Positions 16,078 to 21,800 of a stretch of DNA of 33,087 nt are shown piece after piece. Under the pieces are notes generated by a model. That model saw nothing but the letters and a program-made list of their open reading frames with translations. It was not told where the DNA came from and made no database searches. Origin of the DNA: a virus; IMG/VR virus record IMGVR_UViG_3300047323_000156, positions 1-33,087 of that record; one strand, given 5' to 3'. How positions within the stretch are numbered: position 1 is the stretch's first letter; the number at the start of each line of letters is the position of its first letter. A program made the translations under genes and the position numbers.

Positions 16078-17714
16078 CCAGCTGGATTACCGATGACACC
16101 CGTAAGTTTCTCTCCCGCGGATATCTGCGGGAGGGAGTGTCCGTAGAGGACCGCATTGCCGAGGTTGGCAAGCGGGCAGGGGAAATCCTCGATCGCCCTG
16201 ACATCGGAAAGAAGATCTCCGAGTACCTGCTGAACGGCTGGATGAGTTTGTCGTCTCCGATCTGGTCGAACTTCGGGCTCGCCCGTGGCCTGCCGATCAG
16301 CTGCAACAACGTCTACGTGGACGATACCATGGACAGCATCCTGCTGAAGACGGCCGAGATCGGTGCCCAGACCAAGTACGGCGCCGGCACGTCAGCCTAC
16401 TATGGTGCTCTCCGTGGACGTGGCGCTGGCATCTCTGGTGGCGGCTCGAGCTATGGTGCTGTCCATTTCATGCAGATGGCGGAAACGACAACGTCCGTGG
16501 TGAGCCAGTCGAATGTCCGCCGTGGCTCGATCGCCGTCTACCTGCCGGCCGATCACCCTGACATCGACGAACATCTGACGATCCGCACGAAGGCCAGCCC
16601 GCTGCAGAACGTCCAGCCAGCCGTATCCATCACAGACAAGTTCCTGGAAGACGCCTTCGCCGGCAGTGAACGCAACCAGGCTGTGTTCGCCAAGATCCTC
16701 GAGCGCCGTCGCGCCAACGGTCGTCCGTTCATCTTCTTCCACGACAACGCCAATCGCTTCGCTGCGGACGTTTATCGTGATCAGAAGCGGACCATCTGGT
16801 CGTCCAACCTCTGCACCGAGATCATGTTGCCCTCGACGGCGAGAGAGTCGTTCGTCTGCAACCTGCTCTCCCTGAACGTGCTGCACTATGACGACTGGAA
16901 GGACACCGACCTGGTGAAGGTGGCCATCTATCTGCTCGACGCCGTCATGTCCGAGTACATCGAGAAGACGAAGGATCTGCCGTTCATGGACAGCTCCTAT
17001 CGCTTCGCTCTGCATCACCGTGCCCTCGGTCTCGGCATCCTCGGCTGGCACTCGCTGTTGCAGTCCAAGATGATCGCGTTCGAGAGCGCTGAAGCTTCGA
17101 TCTTGAACATCAAGATCTTCCAGCAGATGCAGGCTCAGTCCTATGAGGCGTCGGAGCTCCTCGGCCGAGAATACGGTGTTCCGGAGATGCTGATCAACTA
17201 CAAGCGCCGCAACAGCACCACCATGGCGATCGCGCCGACGAAGTCCTCGGCCTTCATCCTCGGCCAAGCTTCTGAAGGCATCGGCCTGTTCGAGAACAAC
17301 TACTTCGTTCCGGATCTGCAGAAGGGCAAGTTCACCTTCCGCAACCCGTACCTGGAGAAGGTTCTCGGCCAGAAGAACATGGACAATGCTGAGACCTGGC
17401 GTTCGATCCTGCTTCGCGAGGGCTCGGTTCAGCACCTGGACATCCTCACGGACCATGAGAAGGCCGTCTTCCGGACAGCCAGCGAGGTCTCTATGGACAA
17501 GGTGATCGAACAGGCCGCAGCTCGTGGTCGCTACATCGATCAGGGTCAGAGCCTGAACCTGAAGATGCCGCCGAACGTGACGCCGAAGGAGCAGATGCGT
17601 CTGACCCTCAAGGCCCACAAGCTCGGTCTGAAGTCGCTCTATTATCAGGAGTCGACGAATCCGGCCCAGGCTCTGGCTCGATCGAACGAGTCCTGTGTGG
17701 CATGTGAAGCATAA
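16074..17714 (+). CDS. nrdA: Ribonucleotide reductase class I large subunit, compact form
   Basis: A 546-residue catalytic subunit, about 200 residues shorter than E. coli NrdA. The N-terminal ATP-cone that mediates dATP feedback inhibition is absent: the protein begins directly in the helical region before the barrel. Active-site residues are present: C77 (LPISCNN), N245, C247 and E249 (NLCTEI), C262 (SFVCNL), the radical-transfer tyrosines Y523-Y524, and the C-terminal reducing pair C541 and C544 (SCVACEA). It should therefore be active but insensitive to overall dATP shut-off, letting the phage drive dNTP synthesis. It is the last gene of the rightward block and ends at a bidirectional terminator. 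Confidence 0.95.
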   Translation: MTSWITDDTRKFLSRGYLREGVSVEDRIAEVGKRAGEILDRPDIGKKISEYLLNGWMSLSSPIWSNFGLARGLPISCNNVYVDDTMDSILLKTAEIGAQTKYGAGTSAYYGALRGRGAGISGGGSSYGAVHFMQMAETTTSVVSQSNVRRGSIAVYLPADHPDIDEHLTIRTKASPLQNVQPAVSITDKFLEDAFAGSERNQAVFAKILERRRANGRPFIFFHDNANRFAADVYRDQKRTIWSSNLCTEIMLPSTARESFVCNLLSLNVLHYDDWKDTDLVKVAIYLLDAVMSEYIEKTKDLPFMDSSYRFALHHRALGLGILGWHSLLQSKMIAFESAEASILNIKIFQQMQAQSYEASELLGREYGVPEMLINYKRRNSTTMAIAPTKSSAFILGQASEGIGLFENNYFVPDLQKGKFTFRNPYLEKVLGQKNMDNAETWRSILLREGSVQHLDILTDHEKAVFRTASEVSMDKVIEQAAARGRYIDQGQSLNLKMPPNVTPKEQMRLTLKAHKLGLKSLYYQESTNPAQALARSNESCVACEA

Positions 17715-17715
17715 G

Positions 17716-17742
17716 AAAAAGGCCCCTCACGGGGCCTTTTTT
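17716..17742. terminator. Bidirectional terminator between the convergent blocks
   Basis: AAAAAGGCCCC and GGGGCCTTTTTT form a stem around a TCAC loop. T tracts flank the hairpin in both reading directions, so it can end nrdA transcription rightward and lysis transcription leftward. The stop codon of the leftward outer-spanin gene (17727-17729) lies in the loop itself. Confidence 0.9.
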
Positions 17743-18026
17743 ATTTGTCCTGTCCGTAGAGCGTCATCTCTCTCGATCAGTCGTCGACCACAGGACGACT
17801 TCTTTTCGTCCAGGGTGATGAACTCCCCGAACTTGTCGTACACCTGCACCTTCGACATCCGCTTGCCACGCTCGGGAGGAGGCACTGTCTCGTCGAAACA
17901 GGTCCGGATGTCAGCGGGCAGGAGAGGCAGGTTTGCTCTGTCCGTGAGGCCAGATGTTCCACAGCTGCTCAACATCATCGCTGTCAAAGCAGGTATCGTC
18001 AGGCTTCTTAATCTTGGCGCGAGCAT
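17727..18026 (-). CDS. Outer-membrane spanin lipoprotein (Rz1-like)
   Basis: A 99-residue predicted lipoprotein. It has a short basic start, a hydrophobic stretch and a lipobox LSSC with the acylated cysteine at residue 22. The mature part contains several prolines (PPPERG), as in Rz1-type spanins. Its ATG lies inside the inner-spanin gene in another frame, with GGAG eight bases upstream, and it continues about 180 nt beyond that gene. Outer spanins join inner spanins across the periplasm and fuse the membranes in the last step of lysis of Gram-negative hosts. The overlap, position and lipobox make this assignment firm despite low sequence conservation in the family. Confidence 0.85.
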   Translation of the reverse strand: MLAPRLRSLTIPALTAMMLSSCGTSGLTDRANLPLLPADIRTCFDETVPPPERGKRMSKVQVYDKFGEFITLDEKKSSCGRRLIERDDALRTGQIKKAP

Positions 18027-18267
18027 TCGCCAGCTCCTTCTGCAATTCTGTAATCCGACTCTGATCCTGTTCCCGCTTCACGCGGTCAGCAGAGTCGATC
18101 GCTATTCCGAGGTTGATGTCCTTCACCCACTTGGCGAGCTCGGCCGCTTCGTGCCTCTCGTTCGCGACGTGCTGTCCGTAGAAGTATCCGCCAAAGACCA
18201 GGCCTGCTGCCACGGCACAGATCAGGACCGGTTTTGCTAACGGCTCGAGGAGCGTGAGAGGAATCAT
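17911..18267 (-). CDS. Inner-membrane spanin (Rz-like)
   Basis: A 118-residue protein. The ATG at 18267 overlaps the endolysin stop (ATGA). One N-terminal membrane segment lies at about residues 13-35 (VLICAVAAGLVFGGYFYG). A periplasmic alpha-helical coiled coil at about 40-92, rich in Glu, Lys, Ala and Gln, precedes a short C-terminal tail. This is the topology of Rz-type inner spanins, which pair with the lipoprotein encoded in the overlapping frame. A longer reading starting at 18516 would be a shadow of the endolysin gene. Confidence 0.87.
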   Translation of the reverse strand: MIPLTLLEPLAKPVLICAVAAGLVFGGYFYGQHVANERHEAAELAKWVKDINLGIAIDSADRVKREQDQSRITELQKELANARAKIKKPDDTCFDSDDVEQLWNIWPHGQSKPASPAR

Positions 18268-18755
18268 TCCACTCCCCGCATGCACATGTTCCGCTCCGTC
18301 GCTCTGCGCTTCGCCAAGCCCGGGAGCACGACCTTCTTGCCGTTCACTGTCCCCTTGTTCCAGGCCAGCATTCCTTCGCAGGCGGCTTTGATGTTTCCGG
18401 TGCGAAGATAGCGGGCCGAGCTCGAGCCACAGAAGCCCCCGACTCCGATGTTGTAGCTGAAGCTGTCGAAGGCTCCTCGAGTCTCGACGGGGAGGGCGTC
18501 CCAGTTCTTGACGCATGCCGCGTTACCTTGATCGTAGTGGGCCATGCGCTTAACCAGCAGGTCATGACACTCTTGCCTGGAAAACTTCCGGCCCTGCATG
18601 GACTTCGCATTTTCAGTTTCTCCCATGCAGTAGGTCAGCACGCCGACCGCATCGCGGTAGACGTAGCCGACATAACCTTCCGCCGGTTCAGCAATGGAGA
18701 CGCCGATCGCAACAGCAGCACTGGCGATCGTGCCGATGATCGTCTTCTTAGCCAT
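18264..18755 (-). CDS. SAR-type endolysin, GH24 lysozyme
   Basis: A 163-residue muramidase. The catalytic triad has the T4-lysozyme spacing: E26, D35 and T41 (E, eight residues, D, five residues, T). The N-terminal segment, residues 5-23, is weakly hydrophobic and rich in Ala, Ile and Gly with no cleavage site, as in signal-anchor-release endolysins. These are exported by the host Sec system and become active on leaving the membrane. Six cysteines in the catalytic domain (C43, C63, C79 and others) may regulate activation by disulfide exchange. I chose the ATG at 18755; the start overlaps the holin gene by eight bases. Confidence 0.92.
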   Translation of the reverse strand: MAKKTIIGTIASAAVAIGVSIAEPAEGYVGYVYRDAVGVLTYCMGETENAKSMQGRKFSRQECHDLLVKRMAHYDQGNAACVKNWDALPVETRGAFDSFSYNIGVGGFCGSSSARYLRTGNIKAACEGMLAWNKGTVNGKKVVLPGLAKRRATERNMCMRGVE

Positions 18756-18996
18756 TCTTGGCTCCTGAGATTTTCTTCTGGGGGATGAGGCGTCCGTAGA
18801 CCGCGCCGAGGCCGACCAGGCCGTCCAGGATGGAGAAGCCAAGTCGGACGGCCGGCGGAAGCGACGAGCCAGCCATCATGGACAGCAGCGTGTCGCAGAT
18901 CGGCTCAAGCACGACGAGGAACAGGAAGAAGTAGACGCACATCAGCGACCAGGAGTGACGCAGAATCGTCCACCAGTCGGGGTGCAGCTTCGGCAT
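18748..18996 (-). CDS. Holin
   Basis: An 82-residue protein with two membrane segments, about residues 17-37 (MCVYFFLFLVVLEPICDTLL) and 47-69. A Pro-containing loop joins them and a basic, charged C-terminus follows. The start LHPDWWTILRHSWS resembles a group of small phage holins. Start and stop overlap the neighbouring lysis genes by one and eight bases. It would permeabilise or depolarise the inner membrane, releasing the SAR endolysin and timing lysis. Confidence 0.82.
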   Translation of the reverse strand: MPKLHPDWWTILRHSWSLMCVYFFLFLVVLEPICDTLLSMMAGSSLPPAVRLGFSILDGLVGLGAVYGRLIPQKKISGAKNG

Positions 18997-19325
18997 CAGA
19001 GCCCCACGAACTTCTTGAGGAGCAGCGGGCCAACAGCGGAGATCACAGCACTGGCAACGGAGCAAAGCGTCACCAGGCGGACGACCTTCTCATTCAAGGC
19101 CGTGTACTTTTTCTCGAGGTCCGTGTGTTGGGCTTTGAGTTCCCCAATGGCCTCCTTGAAGCCATCCTTCACTTCCTTCACCTGGGTCGAGACGAAGCTG
19201 TTACGCTCCTCGAGCACGACCAGGCGCTCCATAAACTCCGCCATTGCAACGAGGCGATCAGACATCTGCCGGACTGCCGATTCAAGGCCGTCAAGCCGGT
19301 GGGTGAAAGCGTCGGTGAGGGGCAT
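18996..19325 (-). CDS. Coiled-coil, tail-anchored lysis protein (XhlA-like)
   Basis: A 109-residue protein whose residues about 10-80 form a charged coiled coil and whose C-terminus (about 84-105, VTLCSVASAVISAVGPLL) is a single membrane segment followed by KK. This is the architecture of XhlA-type holin accessory proteins. GGAG lies seven bases before the ATG. It is the first gene of the lysis cassette and overlaps the holin by one base. It may act as a second holin, an antiholin or a holin scaffold; the sequence does not tell which. Confidence 0.75.
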   Translation of the reverse strand: MPLTDAFTHRLDGLESAVRQMSDRLVAMAEFMERLVVLEERNSFVSTQVKEVKDGFKEAIGELKAQHTDLEKKYTALNEKVVRLVTLCSVASAVISAVGPLLLKKFVGL

Positions 19326-19409
19326 ACGGGAACTCCAATTGGTTCCCGTAAATATGGTTACAGTGGCTGGAGGATTCCCGTTCCGGTTGACTCAGAACGG
19401 TTCAGTTTG

Positions 19410-19501
19410 AAGGTTATAAGGGCTGGGCGAAACCTTATAACGGATAATCGGAAAGGCTTAAACCTTATGACGGATAATCGCATAGGTTCTGTTATGGAAC
19501 C
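19410..19501. repeat. Operator-like repeat array upstream of the lysis cassette
   Basis: The core CCTTATAAC occurs at 19433-19441, as CCTTATGAC at 19463-19471 and inverted at 19413-19421. The first two copies each continue directly into CGGATAATCG (19441-19450 and 19471-19480), giving two 21-bp near-identical direct repeats with a 30-bp period, differing at a single base. The inverted copy forms a 9-bp dyad with the first. A separate dyad, GGTTC (19485-19489) with GAACC (19497-19501), spans the end of the ribbon-helix-helix gene. Such phased repeats beside a small DNA-binding protein gene are typical of operators. Confidence 0.8.
19434..19462 (-). promoter_or_regulatory. Candidate leftward promoter for the lysis cassette
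   Basis: On the minus strand TTTAAG (19462-19457) is followed after exactly 17 nt by TATAAG (19439-19434). The -10 matches five of six consensus bases; the -35 is weak. The -10 lies inside the repeat core, so a repressor bound to the repeats would cover it. The first lysis gene starts about 100 nt downstream. Confidence 0.35.
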
Positions 19502-19653
19502 GATGCACCGAATAGTTGTTCAAATTTTTCCCTGATCATCTTAATCAGAAACTCGCTTCCGGACAGTCCATAGGTGTCGGCCAGGACCGCGAGCTTCTCG
19601 CGATCCTCGTCCGTGCCATACGCGATGATGCCTTTGTTTCGGGTCTTGCTCAC
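19492..19653 (-). CDS. Small ribbon-helix-helix DNA-binding protein
   Basis: A 53-residue protein starting at a GTG that overlaps the previous stop codon (GTGA). It has a short basic N-terminus (SKTRNK), a beta strand (GIIAYGT), a helix (DEDREKLAVLADTYG), a turn (LSGS) and a second helix (EFLIKMIREKFEQLFG). This strand-helix-helix order and size are those of the Arc/MetJ/CopG ribbon-helix-helix fold, which binds DNA as a dimer through the strand. It ends beside the repeat array 19410-19501. I infer that it binds those repeats and regulates the lysis operon downstream; a role only in its own expression is the alternative. Confidence 0.75.
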   Translation of the reverse strand: MSKTRNKGIIAYGTDEDREKLAVLADTYGLSGSEFLIKMIREKFEQLFGASVP

Positions 19654-20030
19654 CAGGCTATCTCCGTTGCTGCTTCGATTGCGGCTGGTGTTGTCGCTGC
19701 GGCCACAAGATCCTTGGCCACCATGCGTTTGTCTTCGATCATAGGTCCGACGACACGCCAGCTCTCGGCCATAGTGAGAATGACAGCCGCGGCGTCCAGG
19801 AGCGTGACGTTGTATCGCTCAGCGTCGATCGCCACTAGGCGGACCAGGTTCGGGTTTATGTTCGGGTCCGCGCAAACCGTCTCTGCTTGGCGTTCCTTCT
19901 CCAGGTAGGTCATGGCCTGACCGGCGCCGAGCGTGATGTACCTTCCACGTGCGAGCTCGGCTGCAGCATCGATCTTGGCGATCGCCGCGGCGCGGATCGG
20001 AGTCAGATCCTTCTTCAGATTAAGCTTCAT
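19650..20030 (-). CDS. Small helical protein of the tail-tip region
   Basis: A 126-residue, almost wholly alpha-helical protein. The segment ELARGRYITLGAGQAMTYLE (residues 25-44) resembles small proteins I have seen encoded beside tail-tip genes of alphaproteobacterial phages and prophages, but I know of no function. It overlaps the gene before it by 11 nt and the ribbon-helix-helix gene after it by four. A tail fibre assembly or chaperone role is possible from position only. Confidence 0.75.
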   Translation of the reverse strand: MKLNLKKDLTPIRAAAIAKIDAAAELARGRYITLGAGQAMTYLEKERQAETVCADPNINPNLVRLVAIDAERYNVTLLDAAAVILTMAESWRVVGPMIEDKRMVAKDLVAAATTPAAIEAATEIAW

Positions 20031-20583
20031 CGATCGTCACCTTCACGTAGCGTTCCATGTACGGCCACTTCTCGAGCACGATGTTGTAGGTCGCCGGCAT
20101 CTCGGCCTCGAGCTCGAGCTCGCCACCGGTCAGGATAGTGGGATCGCGGTCCACCCAAACGTTGCAAGGATCCGGCAAGCCAGTCAGCTTGACAGTCTCA
20201 CCGACCTTGAGATTGATTTCGGCAGGTACATCGAACTTCGGCCGTGCCGTGATCTGTCCATCCAGAATGTAGTCGCTCTCAATGGCACACTTCACGGATT
20301 CCAGACGACCGGTGATGACTATCTGCTGCTCGAAGGTGTCGACTACCTGCTCGCCCAGCTCATCGACGACGGGCTGACCTTCAGCGTCGATCCTTGGAAT
20401 CTGGACCGTCTCCATGATGGGCTGGCCCGTTGTGGGGTCGACGGCGCCGATGTCAGGCAGGGCCACTGGAGGGAAATCCAAGTAGGGTCGCCCCTGCTCC
20501 TCGAAAGCGGCATGAATGTCGGGGGAGACTGGATCCCAGATGGCGTGAGTGATCCGGCCGTCAGGTAAGTGTTCGATAATCAT
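20020..20583 (-). CDS. Hypothetical tail-tip associated protein
   Basis: A 187-residue protein of no family I can name. The ATG at 20583 overlaps the previous stop (ATGA). It has an N-terminal region with an acidic, Pro-rich linker (about 40-75). Its C-terminal domain of about 100 residues (from IVITGRLESVKCAIES) has alternating beta strands ending in MERYVKVTIDEA, compatible with an immunoglobulin-like or similar beta-sandwich. It is co-transcribed with the tail-tip genes, so a structural or fibre-associated role is likely. Confidence 0.75.
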   Translation of the reverse strand: MIIEHLPDGRITHAIWDPVSPDIHAAFEEQGRPYLDFPPVALPDIGAVDPTTGQPIMETVQIPRIDAEGQPVVDELGEQVVDTFEQQIVITGRLESVKCAIESDYILDGQITARPKFDVPAEINLKVGETVKLTGLPDPCNVWVDRDPTILTGGELELEAEMPATYNIVLEKWPYMERYVKVTIDEA

Positions 20584-20957
20584 ACAGCGTAATCCCAAAT
20601 GAAGTAGCCCATGTAGATCGGTCCCCAGGTGCCCGCGTAGAGTTCCAGCCGATCGTTGAAAACTTGTGCAACCCCGTTCAATCCCAGGGTCAAATCGTTG
20701 AACTGCAAATACATCCATTGATAACCCAACTCGGCCGAGTTGAAGTTGTACGGGACGGTTACCTGGGGGATTCGAGAGAAGGTCTTGCCAAAAGGGATGA
20801 CGGTCGTCCCGGTGACGTAGACCTTGCCCGAGATGAGCAGCGTCATTGCTGACCAATCAGACGAGAAGTTCAGGTTTACATTTGCAGCACTCAGCACGTC
20901 CATGCCTGGACGTGATACCTTCAAACCCTCATTGCTGAGCAGCACACGATTAGGCAA
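20580..20957 (-). CDS. Tail-tip paralogue 3 of 3
   Basis: A 125-residue protein. I chose a TTG start at 20957 (LPNRVLLSNEGLKVSRPG) because it overlaps the previous stop and aligns with the starts of the two upstream paralogues; a longer reading from 21047 lies in the shadow of the neighbouring gene. It shares the N-terminal pattern NR-[IV]-[IL]-L, then [KR]-PG-x-x-V, and a later SGKV segment with the genes at 20950 and 21351. The rest is rich in beta strands and aromatic residues (GYQWMYLQF, GPIYMGYFIWDY). Small beta-rich proteins after J are plausible tail-tip decorations or receptor-contact proteins; that is inference. Confidence 0.75.
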   Translation of the reverse strand: MPNRVLLSNEGLKVSRPGMDVLSAANVNLNFSSDWSAMTLLISGKVYVTGTTVIPFGKTFSRIPQVTVPYNFNSAELGYQWMYLQFNDLTLGLNGVAQVFNDRLELYAGTWGPIYMGYFIWDYAV

Positions 20958-21351
20958 CGGCGGGCAAGCTCCAAACTCGATAGCGGATATATCTCTGGGC
21001 CGCACTGCCTGCGGGGGTGAAGCGATTGCCCAGGCTTCCATCACCACCGTTAGGTGATTGGATGAAATAGATTTGAGTCCAACTCAGATACTGGCAAACA
21101 ACCTCGTACCAACCGACGCTCTCGAACTCGACGACGGGCTTGAAGCCAAGGTTCGGAATGTTCACGACGGTTGGTGTGAAGCCACCGGCGGTTTGAGGAA
21201 TGACCCCACTCTGGACCACCTGCACCATCTTGGTGTCGACCCGAAGCAGAAAGTCGCTGTCCAGTGTGGCGGTCTGAACTTCCTTGCCAGGTTTGGTGAT
21301 CCACAATCCATATTCAGTGCCCCGCTTACCGAGGAGGACGCGACCTACCAT
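20950..21351 (-). CDS. Tail-tip paralogue 2 of 3
   Basis: A 133-residue protein starting at an ATG that overlaps the previous stop by one base. Its N-terminus, GRVLLGKRGTEYGLWITKPG, aligns with both flanking genes, and SGVIPQTAGG follows at the equivalent place. The C-terminal two-thirds is beta-rich with many aromatic residues (WYEVVCQYLSWTQIYF). Divergence between the three copies is large outside the first 50 residues, as expected for proteins that face the host surface. Confidence 0.8.
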   Translation of the reverse strand: MVGRVLLGKRGTEYGLWITKPGKEVQTATLDSDFLLRVDTKMVQVVQSGVIPQTAGGFTPTVVNIPNLGFKPVVEFESVGWYEVVCQYLSWTQIYFIQSPNGGDGSLGNRFTPAGSAAQRYIRYRVWSLPAVA

Positions 21352-21800
21352 TACGGTTTCACAATCCAGTAGTCGAACCATCCGTACGTGCGGGTGACTC
21401 GATCAGGAGGATACCAGGCGGCTGTGGCACCAAATCCCAAGGTCTTGCCTGTGGCGTCATAGCCTCCAGAAGAGAAGAGGCCACCGATCTGGGCCTGACC
21501 GATTATATCGTTGCTGAAGTTGCAACGTGGCGCGACAACCATGGTGGGGAGCTCGTTCGCATCCCAGCTGCCGCCTAGATAGATTGGTGAGGCCCCGAAC
21601 CAGGACCATCCGACCATGTCGGCCCATTCCAGGAGACCTTGGACAGTTCCCTGGGAAAGGACACGCATGGCGGTGAAGTAACGGCTATCGAAGGCCAGCT
21701 GCTCCTTGGTCAGGGCAGGATCGAGAACATTGTAACCTGGCTTGGAGGCTCTTAGGACATATGTGCCTTCGAAGGCGCCGAGGATAATTCTGTTGGTCAT
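21351..21800 (-). CDS. Tail-tip paralogue 1 of 3
   Basis: A 149-residue protein directly after the J-like gene, sharing one base with its stop. It begins TNRIILGAFEGTYVLRASKP, the clearest example of the shared N-terminal motif, then has a segment rich in Trp, Gly and Tyr (GWSWFGASPIYLGGSW). No signal peptide or membrane segment is present. It is a probable small structural protein of the tail tip; no enzymatic motif is visible. Confidence 0.8.
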   Translation of the reverse strand: MTNRIILGAFEGTYVLRASKPGYNVLDPALTKEQLAFDSRYFTAMRVLSQGTVQGLLEWADMVGWSWFGASPIYLGGSWDANELPTMVVAPRCNFSNDIIGQAQIGGLFSSGGYDATGKTLGFGATAAWYPPDRVTRTYGWFDYWIVKP

